A DNA stretch of 64,000 bases from Eleginops maclovinus (GCF_036324505.1 NC_086366.1:11339927-11403926), one strand, 5' to 3'; positions 12,499 to 26,666 are shown, numbered from the stretch's first letter. A program made the numbers and translations. Notes: generated from the letters alone by a model not told the origin.

Positions 12499-14975
12499 AT
12501 GTACAGTATTACAAGAAGTGAGGTTGTGGCGTAATAGGGTCCAAGACAAACTAGTTTACTTATCGCAGTATTAAAAAAGGCATTTATCTTCTATATATAT
12601 TTGGCCATTTTTATGACAGCCAAACTTAATGTATATACTTAATACTGAGTTTTAGGTTTGAGTCAGAAAATGTGTTTTGCCTCCAAAGTTTTCCAGTGGT
12701 TTTGAGAGGGAAAGTTAAGTAAACCAAGTGAAGCGAAGAGAAGACATGAAGCCACTGCAGAGCTCTGATCACATCCTTATTCAGTGCATCCGTAAGCCCT
12801 TTAAACACTGTCTGCTTCCTTGTGACCTGGTTTCACAATGATGCCTTTATCAAGATCACTCGACCTACTTGCCCATCCTTACTATCCAAACATGTCATCT
12901 GACGTCGCCATGGAGACCACATGTTCTGGAGCATCGGCCAGCAGATGGCGGCATAAACAAGGTGTCCTCCTGAAAGGATCTTCGCTTGGACTTCTGCAGG
13001 GTTCGACTGACAGACACAATGACGCAGCTATCTCTGCTTTTGGCTTGGAAACTGTCAGTATATTTAGCACATAGTTTAAAATTAGAGCTCAGCACATGGG
13101 AAGTATATTAAGCTGGCAGTTCAAATAAATATCTGCAGAGTCACACAAACTGAACTCAGCACACATACAATATGTCCAAGAGTGTGTGTGATGTCAGGGG
13201 GACTGATTTAAATTTAGTAAGGAGTAATGGATAAGTGTATTTCTTTTTTTAATTTTAAAATATGCTAAGTAAGTATTGTTAAGTAACCCAATCAGTACTT
13301 GCATTATATTACATCTCAACAGAACAATGTAGTTGTATAACATCTGCACTTTTTGTTCTCTGTGTGCCAGGCTTCAACAGGGGCAGGTTGGTAAGCTTTC
13401 AGCTTTAGTAGATTTAGTAGATTAAATGTAAGTGTAAATCTGAGCTGATCAACTGCTTTCTGCCAATGTCATTAGAAAGTATGATGAAAAATGTTCTCCA
13501 GCAATGTTAGGAAAACACACAGCTAATGTCAGTCATGTTGGTCACCATTAAAATCAGTTTTATGCTGATTCAGATTGAATGATTTTGACAATGTGATATC
13601 TGCACCCTTGCTGCAAATTTGTGGTACAGTGTGTGTCGTGGCAGTGTAATAAAAAGCTTGTGTTTCAAAATGTAAGCAAAAAAAAGATAGAGAAGGAAGT
13701 GCAAACACAATGTGTAAAACTACCACTTAGTGAGGATCCACTGACAGCACACAGTTTACATGTTGGTCCATCTCTTTAACCTACTAAGCATATTGTATTG
13801 GGTAGTTTATAGGCTTTACTCGTCATGTGAATTAGTGGGGGCTGCATATGAAATGTTAAAAAAATGTGGGAAAATAGTCAGAAAACGTTTAGTTGTCTGA
13901 CAAATTACCTGTAACTATACGATTCTTTATTTTCGTTATGTAATCTTTAAATGCTTTTAATCAATTGTCAAACTGTTTTTTTTAAAGCTGTTTGTAGTGC
14001 AAACTGTAATAGAAACACAAATATTACCTGATACCAATGACATGATACATGCACAGAAATACTTGCTCCCAACCGAGTCACATGAAATACAACTTTAAAA
14101 TAATTTAACAAAAGAAAACATTTTTGCGTAATTGAAGAGTAATTGTACTACAAATAGATTTCCCCCATTAAGAAACATGCCAAAGTATTATAAAAATGCC
14201 AAACATGTATTTAAGCACCTACAAAAGCTTTTCAGAAAATGAAAGTCAACATGCTGTTTTTAGTAAGCCTACATACCCGTCTCAGACTCAAGCTGCAGGT
14301 ATTTGTGGCCAGCCTGCAGCAAATTCCTTAAATGTCACATTACATGGGTTTCATAGAGTGTGGCCATTCTCTGCTGGCGAGGAGCGGTTTAGCTTTCCAT
14401 CTGTGCTAGTTTCACATTTGTTTGGATTCGAATGGACAAGACACAGCACAGGAGAGACACAAGAGAGGGAAATGAGGGTGAGAAAGGGGGGACAATGACA
14501 GTCATACTGTTTGTTAGCAAGCGCTGCTGTGTGGCTATGTGCATCTCGCACTGCACATGTAGCATATGTATGCATGTCCTTTGTTCTGTATGATGAGGTT
14601 GCTGGTAGGTAACATCCTCTCCTTCAGGCTAAATTAGAGTCAGACTAAACTGGAAGAGCTAATGCAACATGACAGTCAGCCTGGTCTGCCAAACTGTCTC
14701 AGCACACAGTCAAACCAGCACTGGCAACTAAAACCAAAGCAACTCTCAAGACAAGAGCAAATATGACAAGAGTCACATGCAAGCTGCTCAATCCTGGTTT
14801 CATGTTAAACAATTCATTAAAAAGCATCAAAGCAGACCCCTAATATTTCTGTCATATATGCAGTCACTGATACAGTAACTAAACTAAACCCCTACTGAGC
14901 AATACTCAAAACCACACTGTGTACTTGTGACCCAGTTGCAGATCAGACCCACTCCTATTACAATTAGCCATGTGT

Positions 14976-15372
14976 TTTAAAGGGCCAGTGTGTAGGATCT
15001 GGCAACATCTAGCATTACTTTCACAAATTGCAACCAAATGAATACTCCTTTGCTCACCCGTCCCTTTACATGATGCAATATTGAGCCGCTAAGCAAAATC
15101 CCAGTAATGTCGTAGTATCTTTCAGACCATCCTAACTATAGCACTTTCAGGACCAACACAATTCAGGCAGCATCTGCCAAAGTTTTACAAGCATGTGGGA
15201 CAACTGCAATAGCCTCAAAGTGAAGCAACATGTGAATGTTTATCTGATCAGTTCTGGGCTACTGTACAAAGTCAAACGGTGAAAAATGATGGAAGCAGTC
15301 CTGTTCCCTATGTACAGTAAATATGAAACAAAAAAATATCCCCCTAAAAAAAAACTACTGCGGCTTTAAAGA
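14976..15372. mobile_element. dispersed non-autonomous element, copy 1
   Basis: It begins 'tttaaagggccagtgtgtag' and later contains 'tgcaaccaaatgaatactcc', 'gtgggacaactgcaatagcc' and 'gttctgggctactgta'; it ends in A-rich sequence plus 'ggctttaaag'. I recognise this as a short repeat common in percomorph genomes, with ends resembling TTAAAGGGTCCAGTGTGTAG and its complement. A second, partial copy with the same 'gttctgggctact' word lies at about 62380-62574. Likely a MITE-like element; superfamily not determined. Confidence 0.6.
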
Positions 15373-16370
15373 AAAACATGTTAACTGTACGGTATAATAA
15401 CTCAGTAGTATTAAGAGATTGGGATTATTTAGAGGAAAAAAAACAAATTGACTAAGTTTTCCAGGCAGCAGCTGCAATCATACAAGAGTTTATAGGCCTC
15501 TGATATTCTCTCATCTGTATTCTAACACTGATTCTCTCTGCCTGTAATGTGATCTTGTCTTGTCTTGTTTCTCTCTCCTTGTGCAACCCATGGTGTGTTG
15601 TGCAAAGCAGTGCGCTGTATGACAGAGCAACAGTAGATAAGGGCCAGAGAGCAGCAGGTGGGCTGCCAGGGCGCAGCAGGGCTCATCTTTCCCCTCATCT
15701 GCAGCACACCAGTCCCGTGCAGTATGAGCTTACACTATCTTCATGTCTAGAGAAGTTGGACTCTGTTTTTCTCTGACTATTTTTTTTTACATTTTTCTCC
15801 CTCTTTTTGTGTTTCCTAGATGCAGACAGACAGACAGACCAACACACATATCTCAGCAGTGAGGGCTGGGCCTTTGTCCTGGGCAGCCAGTTTGTTCTTG
15901 TTCTCCTGTGTTTTACAGTACAAGTTACATAAGCAAACAGCCTGTGAGCAGCTGCTTTTAGAATGGATTTCAGGGAGTGTTCTCTTTCACATGCAAGCAC
16001 ATACATACATACATACAGAACATGTTGGCCGAGATTCTGAAACACTGTACACACGAAACAAAAGTGACATTTTTTTCAGTCCGTGTCATATTAGCGTGTG
16101 TGATAGCAAGGCGTCATTGAAGGATGTTTCCTTGCCCTTGGTGTCTGTCTAGGCTAGACAGCTCTGACGAGGGCTCCAGATGGGGACTGAAGGGGAGGCT
16201 GGGAAGAAAGACAGGGGTCTGGCGGGAGGGAGAAAAGTAAACAGGAATGTAGGAGAAGATGAGTAAAATTAAAGTGGAGGCAAGGCAAAAAAAAAACAAA
16301 AGATGAAAGGCACAAGGAAGACAGAAGAAAAATAATATGATGTATAAGAAAAAAAAAAGAGTAAGTGGGC

Positions 16371-16373
<3 letters not shown>

Positions 16374-16448
<75 letters not shown>
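16374..16448. repeat. (TG)n microsatellite, about 75 bases
   Basis: A nearly perfect TG run followed by imperfect 'tatgtatatgtgtatgcgtg'. It accounts for the Val/Cys and Thr/His open frames on both strands. Confidence 0.97.
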
Positions 16449-16452
<4 letters not shown>

Positions 16453-19400
16453 ATATGTGTATGCGTGTGTGTGTGCATGCAGTACAAGACTCCCCGGAAA
16501 AATACCAGCCCTCTTCCTCACGTCCTTCACAAATCTCTGTATCTTAGCTGCCACCCTTCTTGTCTGCCCTATGTCTTTCATTCCTCTCGTTCTTTTTCTC
16601 ACTTCAGGTCGCTTCCTTCAATTTACACTACAGCAATAAAAGTGTAAAAAAGTAGAACAGTCTCAAGATGTCACTGTGCTTGATTTGCATTAATTAACTC
16701 TGAATGTGGACTTTTGTTGTACTTGGGAAATGAAACAGCCTGTACCTGAGACTTATAAAAGTTATATTTTAATTCCTTCGTCAGGCTAAAAAAAAGCAGC
16801 ACCTTTCCATAAAACCCTTTCAAACTTGACATCCAACCTTAACTTGGATGGTAAATAAATTATTAAATTCAAATATTGGATTTGAGAAGTACAACCCACT
16901 CTTTTGTGTTTAATAACAGAGAAACTTTGTGATAATATTTAAGTTTGTAAAACATAATTAAAAACATGGTTCTGTACTCTGATTAGTACCTGTTGTTTAA
17001 GCTAGTGAATAACTGGCTATTTATGGAAGCAGGAAGCAAGCTTCTGATGAGTCACTGCTAATTCTTAAAGAACTAGCTACAGGCAAAGTGCAATTCACAG
17101 TCTAATTACCTACATACTGAACACAAGCAGATGACAGAGACAAAATACATACATATTCTATTGAGAACAGAATACGAATTAAAAAGTCTTTGTATGCCAA
17201 GTTATTTAGAACACGTAACAAGTCAAATTTTCCATAAGGATGAGTCATGATCAGTGCCGGGAGTTTCCAGTGTTATGTTGCCTTGGTATACCCAGATCTA
17301 AAAATGTACCTATTTCAGTTTACAAATATTTGGTGTTTTCAGCCCAGTGCACACAAGCATGATAAATCTGTATCAAAAAATTAAGTTGTAGATTCCATCA
17401 AGAAATGTTATACAAAACTGATAAATGTGTTGTGATGCAAGCATGTGGCTATTTCCTAGAATTAGTAGTTACCATTATAAACCAGCATCAAACTTGCAAA
17501 AGTATCAGTATCAAAAATTTTGTTTTTTGGCCAGCACTCAAGCAATGACGAGGCAGAAAGCCTCGACTGTCTTGTTTAGTTCCAGTCAAAACTACAACTC
17601 AAGGTTGTAGGAAAGATATTTCTCAGCACAAAGAGTTCCCCCTCAGCTGCGGAGGGTAAACTGATTAGTCAGGAATATTTCAGAAGCGCTTGTGTGGAGT
17701 AAGTTTTAGTGAAATAAACACTTAAAGGGACACCTGTTGTGCCTTAATCAGCTTACTGTAATGTAAAGTCAGACAGGTTAATGTGGCAGGAAACCGAATG
17801 AGGTTCACCTCACTCCAGCTCAGTAAAAACTGTCTGATTGCTCGTTTTAAGAACATCGCAGAACTTTGCAGAAGCAATGCAGTGTGCAACCTGCTTCATC
17901 TGTTGTTTGTCTATGAGATATTCTTTCTCTCTTGAAGGTACAACAAGGTTATGTTGTGTAAACACTGGTTGGACACCTAAGCACTAAAACCTTTAACAAA
18001 ACCTCAGAAAACTGGAAAAAACAACAACTGAAATGACTGATTTATCAGTAAGAAAGAAAAATGCAAGAGTAATACTACTAATTATGATGTCATTATGCTC
18101 TGTCGGGTACCTTTCATCAACTTTTTCAAAAGCATCAAGGATACTAGGAATATGTATTGTCAGAGTTGTACAACAACATAAAGTTTAATTCCCATTTAAA
18201 GTGTCTGTGCATCTTCATATGACAGCAAACCTTTACACCCCTACTGCCGTGATCAAACTGCTTCTCAATCCTTCTCAAAGACAACGGCTAGCAGTGGTGG
18301 GAAAAAAACCTTCCATTAAACGTTTGATAAATCAGCAAACAAGTGTACCTTTAAAATGTCTAAATAACGGATCTTTACTTGTATTTCTAACATTTATGTT
18401 AGACAGAATGACAGAATTTTGAAATTACTGAAAAAAGCAATCCCATTTCTCCAACCGGTCCCAACGTAATGTGTTGCTGCCAAACACTGACTGTTAGCAG
18501 TTAGAGGGAAAACTGAAAATTCCAGGCAAAGCATCAAGACACCACACTTTATCTGCCTGTTACACATACAAAGTCAAACAATTTCCAACACTCCTGTCAT
18601 GTCATCTTTCCAAGTGAAAGCTACTGCTCCGCCACCAGCTATTCCCTGTGTGTCATTCGCTCTGTCTGCATGCATGTCTGGGCATGTCGCAGAAGGCCTG
18701 ACCCACCCAAGTCTGGATCCGACTGCCTACATGACTGCTTTCCTGGTCGGTGTGAAGGGGTAGAGAGGGGTTAGGGCTAATGGAGCGACAAGATGGGAAG
18801 TGGAGACGGAGAGAGGGGGGAAGGGAGAGAGGGAAGTGGAATGGGGGGGCAGGGTTCTCAGGACGAAGGGAAAATGTGGGTCAACACAGTCAAAGCCCTG
18901 TCACATGTTCCAGTCAGCTGGAATCTGGCCTCCAGTCCAAACCAAGTTATGTAAGAGGTTATTGATCAGTAAGAGTGACAGTCGGGTGGAGGCATCTTGC
19001 TGGTGTCACAGCTTGGAAAGCTGGCATGTCAGAGTATTGCCGGAGGTTCCTATTAACTGTTCCGAACTAATCAAACGAATATGACAATTTTAGGGGGAAA
19101 TGGAATAGCTAGACAATATTAATATTTAATCTAGCAAGCAAGCCCTGGCACTCTTGATACATAGAGAGAGAATGTGCCGGAGAGTGTCCTGTCAGCTCTA
19201 ATAGCGACCACTTGTCACTACCACGTCCTCCCTATCGCAGTGATGTCATCAGTTTCGACGGCCACAGTTCAGCCAGCCTGTCTGCATCTATTAGCTTCAA
19301 CAGTCACATCTACTACTTCTCTCTTTTTAGTAAGAGAGAGCTGCATTACAGAGGAATGAGGGTGTTTGGATCAGACTGTCTGAGGATAATGTGTTCCTTT

Positions 19401-22400
19401 TCCATCAGCAAGGCTAATCATATCAGTAGGTAGGCCTTGGCCCTGCATGTGGCAACCAAGATAAACCTTATGGAAATGCTGTTCTCGGGCATGAGTGCAC
19501 TTTGCTGTGGCCACCTCGTCCTTACTTGCAAAAGGGATCAGAGTTCCTGGTCTGCTGTGAAGAGTAGAGATTAACAAGTAGAATGATATAACTGGCCAAA
19601 GTTACCCTTTAAACTGAAAATACTGCTACACTGGCAGAACAGAGGTTAATGTCAGCTGGGACCTTTGCATAATATATTGTGGTTTATTCGGGTTACAGTT
19701 ATGATCAAGCATTATGTATAAAATGGCTGGATGGGGATCACATGACTCAATAAGAAACCACCATTTTCTGGCTCAATCTATGAAGACAGAGGATGACTTC
19801 TTAAAGGGGTCAGGGTTCATGCGAGAGCAGTTCCTGGAACAAACCAACTCAACATGGAGAGGTGACGGGGACCGAGGGTTACAGTTCAGTGACTGCAGGA
19901 GAGTATAGAGAGCACAGAAAGGAGAGCACGAGGAGGACTGCACTTTGGACCAATGTGTTATTCACTGGGAACAGACTTATTCCTTTATCTTATATTTCGA
20001 TGACTGGTAGGGAAACTGTCTGTACATTCACCTTGTATCATGAAAAGATAAATAGTGATCTGAAACTCATTCACCGACATATTTTCCAACAAGATCTTCA
20101 GTTCACCTTTGCCCTAAATTCTCTTACTTGTCTTTGCATTTGCAGAGAGCAACTGACAATTATGGTAAGGAATGTACTGAACCTTTGTTAAGTATTTTCC
20201 ACAGGGTTAAAAAAAATATCGCTTGCCGTGGTTGAACATCACTTGGATTTCAGCATATCTTTCATGCTGTGTTTTAGAATAAAGGAGAAAATTAACATTC
20301 CAGAAAGGTCACTGGGTCTGTAACACTGGCATTTACATGAAATCATTTTGTTTTGCATCCGTTATCAGGATACCGGGATTGTGTCACAGGTAGCCATCTG
20401 CTTGACAAAAACTAAAAGGAATTAGGGGAGATTAGACAAAAGTTCAATTTGTTATGCGTATCAGTGCTAACAGCACATTTCTTTATTTAATCCTACAAAA
20501 GAAAGTGAAAATCGTATTTCCCAAAGGGTCTGTGCACTTAATGACACAAAAGTGTGAACTACGTCTTTAAGAGGCCGCTTCTTCTCTTGCAGTGGAAGCT
20601 GGGATGCTGTAGATGGCTGCAGTTGCTGAATTACTGCTAGTCACACTATATATATTTAGCCTGTATCTTGTCACAGAGGTGTGCTATGCTGACTGTTGCA
20701 GGCCTGACCAGAACAATACTCAGGAGTATATGTGCCCCGTGGCCTAATGGAAGTTTCCACTGCTGCTCACAGACTGCTCAGTGTTACAGTTTAGAGAGGA
20801 AGAATGAACAGTGCCTGACCAGATCATAATGTGGGTCATTCAATCCATAACAGAGCTGAAAGGGCTAAATCATTATCAACAGCAAATCTGTGCACCAGTG
20901 TCAGTATGACTCAGCCAGAGATATTGGAGGAAAGAGGTTAGAGGAAGGGAAGAATAAAATAGATTATTATTGAATGAAATTAAAACCGGTTTTAGAATGA
21001 TGTTCTCTAGAGAGGGACTTAAAATACAAAATCAGGTCAAAACTAAATTAACACATTTCATGACATAGAGGCCATTCATTATGCCAGCATGGATATCAAA
21101 GTTAGTTAGATGAAGAATAAGATCCTGATGCCAAGGTTGTTCTAAAACAAGTATACAGTATATTCCAATGAATGCCTGGGACACATTTTGTGATCTGCAC
21201 AAGAGGGAGGGAGTGAACACTTGGCCTGATTTTGAAAGTGCATTTTTCAGCTTCCTTCGAGAGGGCTGCAAGTCAGAACACTGGCCCTTTAAATCGCTGC
21301 AAAGTGTCATCTCACACGCACTCAACTTTGCTGAGTCACTGGGTTCAGACTGCTTTTGTAACCTCCAGCCAGCAGGGCTCCTCATTGGCTTCGGTCTCCA
21401 CACAGCACTCCACGTGGTTGGCTGCCAGCACTACTAATCAGTTTTTTTTTCGCTAGAGGTATTTCTTAAAGTGATAGGTGTGCTACCCTTACCCTGTGAC
21501 TAATGTCTAACTGACATTCAGAGAGGACCACATCCAAAAAGCCCACACTAGTTCAGTTTGAAAAGTTGTAAGGAAGACAGCTCTCAAGGGAAAAACAGTA
21601 TGTGTTGTAGTGGTGGCAGGTGAACAAAGATGGCAAATCAGAGCAGCACTAGAGTAAAGACCCAGACAAAAGAATAGTTGTAAAGTATGTGACATCCAAA
21701 AAGACCTTTAAGGAGTTCATCTGATGTCAGAAACTGAAATTATGACATTGAAGAAACCTCAAAGGTTAATATCACACCTTGTTCAGAGGTTTATAGGTGG
21801 GCAATAATTGATTGAAAAGTCTTAACACTTGTATTCAAAGTAGGTAAAGAGTGTCATAATCACTTTAACTTGTTATTGTCAAATTCTACTTTTTATAACC
21901 AGAACCTAATTTTCAGTACAGTAGCTACAAAAAGTTAACAGAAACTAAGAAAACACTAACTTTTATACTTATAAGTGGCATCAGCTTTTGTTTGTTGCAA
22001 TTTTCCGTCACCTTATATTTTGAGTAATAAAGCTATGCAGTTATTAGTGAGCTCAAATATGCTTCAACATTGTCTCTACTCATAATGCCTGTGAGCGGTG
22101 AGTAAACCTTAACCCAGATGCAGCAGTGTGTGGTTCCGGTACTAACGGTACACAGGAACATTTATATACATTGAATATTAGCAATTTTTGGTGTGCATGT
22201 TTTGCTGTCCTTTTCTGTATGAAGTTACCACTGTTGGCAACAAAAGGCCAAGAATTAGTAGCATATTTATGAAAATGTTTGCCGATGTAGACCTCGCAAA
22301 CGTTAATCTTAAGCCCCTGTACATTACATTATGCATGTAAATATTTAGCCTTGTGGCCATGTTGGCCTGTCCGACCGTCTGTTAATCCATCACTTCCAGA

Positions 22401-23428
22401 CAGAAATATTTTAACAACCATTAGATAGTTCTATAAAAAAAGCTGTGTACACACATTTACTTTTCATCTAGCATTTTAAAGTCAAAATATGTTTGTTACC
22501 TGCTACATCTAGAGTTCCTTAATTGATGGAAAAAAAACATCTCAAAACCTCTTTGTGATTATGCTGCATTTTCAAGGACCATAACACCTTAATCCTGAAT
22601 GACCAGGATGGTTTTGGTAATATCCTTTGCAGTCTGTCAGCTTTGAACCCCCTGACTTATGGCTTCGGGCTTTCAATTTCAGCTGTGAGAGTTGGTCTCG
22701 CTCACTCGGAGCAGAAAGTCCCCCACCTGGTGTGGTGTGTGACTATGCAATGTGATCTCTCTGTTTGGCTATGGAGAGCCATTACCTGGCTTGAATAGTT
22801 TTCATATTGCTCCTTGACTGGCAAATGTGGCAAGTGCCACAAAGTGAAGAAAGGTTAGAAAAGGAAGACAGAAAAGAGCAGCATGAACTGAAATCAGAAA
22901 TATGCAAAATGTGTAGCTCTGACTAACATTGCTTCGGTTATGTGGTTACAAGAGACAAAGGAAGTGGCAGAACTAGGTTTCCACTGATTACCTTAAACAC
23001 ATCAGATCTAAGGCAGAAGCGTGAAGGCAGGCTTTGTCTGTGATGCGTGATAAGTATTTTCGATAGGGTAAGAATGCTGCTCTCCTTATTGTTGCTAAAA
23101 ATGCTGATTCATTCAGGCTTTATATATGAAATAAGTGGTACATCATGTACATGATAACACAAATTAGTTAAACAGTTTTTTAGTGGCATTTTGTTTCCTA
23201 ATAATAGATACATTTGTATTGCAAGTCATAAGTTTGTCAGTTATTCTTGGGATGATTTGAGCTAGTAGGGAAGTTCAGCTACAACTTGTTTGCATAGACA
23301 AAATGTGTCATGTGACCATAACTTTTTGAAAGTCAACCAGATAGGAAGTACTGCGGCTTGTATGTTTAAGTTAAAAAGCTGATATAAACAAGCCTGATTG
23401 CAAATATTTGATTCAATATATTAAACTT

Positions 23429-23452
23429 GGGGGTGGGGGGGTGGGGGTTGGG
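23429..23452 (+). other. G-rich run with G-quadruplex pattern
   Basis: The run reads as five G, T, seven G, T, five G, TT, three G: four G-tracts of at least three separated by 1-2 base loops. It lies in intergenic DNA with another G run (gaggggggg) about 40 bases downstream. Confidence 0.8.
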
Positions 23453-25159
23453 AGCACCGCACATTATGTGTTAGAACCAAGCAAGAGGGGGGGAAGGATT
23501 GGTTTCTTGAATGATATGTGCCTGTGGCGCATTCCTGCCTAGCTTTGTGTATGCATCAACATAAATTGACGCAAGGAATAAAAGCTGTGTCACTGTGCTG
23601 AGGTGGCGTTGTGTTACTGCCTGCTTAAAATATGTTACAAAAAAAGGGTTGAAAGGTTGTTGCCTTTGATCGGCGTAACTTCTCCGCTCTATGCCTCAGC
23701 CAAAAGATTAGCTGACAAGGTGGTGTATAAACTGCATGGTTTCAATTCTCTCCTGACATGAATGCATAGACAGCTTGTATGTGAGCATATGCATGTTCAT
23801 TAAACTAAAATCTATGTGTTAATGCTGTATTTGGAAAGGCATGTAGAACCATCTCATGATCCTCACTCTAAAAAAAACCATTCTAATATGTAACAATATG
23901 TGTTCAAAACATGCACACATATCCACTACATTAAAAAGTAATGAGAAAATTCACTCAAGATTTGGTTCTTCTCATGCACGCACTGCAGTGGCTTGAGAAG
24001 ACTTCAGGTATCTTTAATTATGCAGCAAAAGGCACTGCTTCTCAGTATCAAAGACTCTAATCCCTGTTGTGTCGTGTCTTCATGTCACATTCAGTCCCCA
24101 AATTATGTTGCTATTATCTCCAGGAAGTCACATGTCTAATATTTTCAACAAATAAATAAACTACATTAAGTGCATTTTCATTTCACATTGAATCCTCGAG
24201 AGAGAGAGATACACTTCCACAGCTGCCACACAAATGTTTTTTTGGTTTTTTTAAGGTTGTTTGCAGGGAAAATGTAGCACACTCCAGTCTCTTTTCCAAA
24301 TGTGAAATTGTAGTGACTTCAACAAGCAAGCCTCCAATTGAGGTTTCCATCCAGGAGAAGTGCAATCACTTATTTGCTAAGTAGAGCCCGATTCTTTCCC
24401 CACTCCAAACCACAGGAATGCTGTGTTTGCTTTAAAAAAAAAAAAAAAGATACAAAAACTGCTGTGATGGGAAATGTATATAGTGAAGAGGTGGGTGGGG
24501 AAAGAATTTCTCCCCTTTGTGTCTCTCAGATGGAGGGAATCATTAAATATCATATAAGGCATCTGTACATCAACTTCAAATTGTTTTTCTTTTTGTGATA
24601 AAGCACCATTTCAGTTCCTCATTTACTCTGTTAGGTACATTGAACCAGCAAAGCTTCAAGATTTGAAACCAAGATGTCAAACTGAAAGTCGTTTATGTGC
24701 TGCAAAAAATGTTTAAACTTACAATAATAGTACACTGTAAAATTGAATTTTTAAGCAATGTTCAGGAAGGAAATGCTTTCCATAGTTATACAAACAAAAG
24801 ACAATGACATAACATAAGCAGCTACTATAATGCAGCATAAAAAGATATGAGGTGGAGCTTTGGTTTAAAGATGAGATTTAAAAGCAGAAGTTTTAGGGCT
24901 GTACTAATACAATTGACTTATAGAGAACATATTATAACACACATTTGTGTGATCCAAAAGCTGAAAATAACTGTAGCCTAATTATCAGATGGCCTGAGTA
25001 AAAAGTGAAGTGAACCAATTTTATTATTATAGTAAATACATTTTGTTTCTTCAGCTATGTCTAATTAATCAGGTCAAATACATTACATTTTATATGTAGC
25101 CTGTTGGTGTAGAAAAGTTCCTAATACTTCACACATAATACTTCCCAACACCTAATAGG

Positions 25160-25365
25160 TCAGATGATAATACGCCTCCCATGGGCGGATGTAATCCTAT
25201 TGGTCACTATTTCTTGAGCCCACCTTATTTCTCACCGAGAGTTGCACTCTCATTGGGCAATGCAGCTGATCGTCATCGTGCGTTCACAGTGGGCGTCGGC
25301 AGTGGCTTTTCCGGTCCAAGTCTGATTGGTTGGTTGTGGGTGTTGACGTCAGGGCCCTGCCAGCT
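25160..25365 (+). promoter_or_regulatory. promoter of the miR-22 host gene (CCAAT/GC/CRE type)
   Basis: A GC-richer island in AT-rich surroundings. It has a GC box (GGGCGG, 25183-25188), three inverted CCAAT boxes (ATTGG at 25199-25203, 25252-25256 and 25325-25329) and a full palindromic cAMP response element (TGACGTCA, 25344-25351). No TATA box is visible. It is followed by a G/A-rich leader and, further on, by a strong splice donor at 26114. Its link to miR-22 is an inference: it is the only promoter-like region upstream of the hairpin on this strand, and splice sites lead from it toward the hairpin exon. Confidence 0.6.
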
Positions 25366-26113
25366 GATCGGAGTGAGAAGCCGGTTTGAAGAGAGGAGTT
25401 GGACGGGAGAGAGAGACCGGGGAGGGAGCCCCGAGTAGCAGCGAGCAGCACGGGGTGGGACTGGCCAACCGGATACTCAGATTGGACCGTTTAACATTTT
25501 CTTTTTTATGGGTTTAAACGTTAACACCGGAGTCAACGAGACACACAATGCGACAGTCTGGTTAGGGAGAACTTGCAGGCTTCGAATCTCGTCGAAACCT
25601 CTGGAACTGTCAGAAAAAATTGATTGAGAGTTAAGGTGTGGCTGAGGGTTTTCTTTAAGGCTTCTGCACTGAAAATTGTTACAAACCGGCTGTTTCTACT
25701 CGAGTGTTCAGTGAGGGCTGAGGTTCTTTTGTATCCCAATGGCTTTATAAATTATATTCAGTCATTTACATCTAGGACGATATTACATAACACACGTATT
25801 GCTATCTTGGCGTGCGCACCTTTTGCCTTAAATCCCTCAGTTGAATAATTGGACTATTACGCAGTAAATGAGTAAGTCGATTGTTTTTTACTGCTTGGCT
25901 GGTCGTTTTGGTTTCATAAGTTAAATGCAACGGACGTGGCAACTTTACAGTAGCCGGTCCTGCAGAATGCCACAGGCAAACTGGGCGTGGGGGAAACCGT
26001 CCGAAGAGAGCGTAATAACCCTCAGATCTCGTCCAAGCACGGCACAATTTGCGCATATTTGACATAGTGTAGGCGTACTGACAAGTGGAGCCGAGGGATT
26101 TACCTGTACCAAA
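25360..26113 (+). ncRNA. mir22hg: miR-22 host exon 1 (approximate start)
   Basis: G+C-rich leader following the promoter motifs. The right end is set by the near-perfect donor AAA|gtaagtg at 26114. Stops are frequent in all frames, so it is treated as non-coding. The left end is only a guess from the position of the CCAAT/CRE cluster. Confidence 0.45.
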
Positions 26114-26666
26114 GTAAGTGCGACTGTCAAATTCCTTTTTGCAAACTTTTTAGCGGAGGTGACATTTGAAGGCCACAGGAGAGGACGTGCGACGTTGTCA
26201 TCGCAAAGCCATTTAAATATGTTGTACTCATATTCTAATGATGTGTACTGTCAGTCCAAACAAACGATTTAAAATGATTTTTGAAGGTAGCGTATTGATC
26301 AGTCGTGGCCTAAATACAATATTGTTTCCTGTTGTTCTATGATACAGTGCATATTACTATACTGGGATGGGGCGGGTGTGTCTATCCCGAGGAAAACGCT
26401 TGGGCGTTGAATAAATCTAAACCCAGCTGAAAATGAGTTGAGTCTATATTAGCCTACAGTAGTCTGCTCGACTTTTCAAAGAACATCGAGCAGTCGTGCT
26501 TTACTCCTGCGAGATGCGTTCATACCACAAGAACTCAATCATAATTGAGTGAACAGGCAGACTGACCCTGTATAGTCTAATTAAGATAAGCTTTAAGTCG
26601 AGTAGATAGGGTGAATTCCTCAAGGCCCCACCCTTTGTAGCGCAACATGGATGTGGAGAGTTGCCC

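Larger units (their letters stand above)
7986..25150. other. intergenic region between abhd15 and the miR-22 host gene
   Basis: About 17 kb without any exon I can support on either strand. Open frames here are short, lack splice context or family resemblance, and many overlap simple repeats. Visible content: a LINE/SINE tail at 8950-9018, CA repeats near 8160-8510, a retroposon tail at 12460-12498, a dispersed repeat at 14976-15372, a (TG)n tract at 16374-16448 and a G-rich run at 23429-23452. Distal regulatory elements may be present but cannot be recognised from one sequence. Confidence 0.6.

Noticed and set aside
12238..12534. 98-codon Phe/Tyr/Ile-rich frame
   Set aside because: AT-rich sequence leading into a retroposon tail; composition only.
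16114..16647. Several Val/Cys or Thr/His frames on both strands
   Set aside because: All are products of the (TG)n microsatellite.
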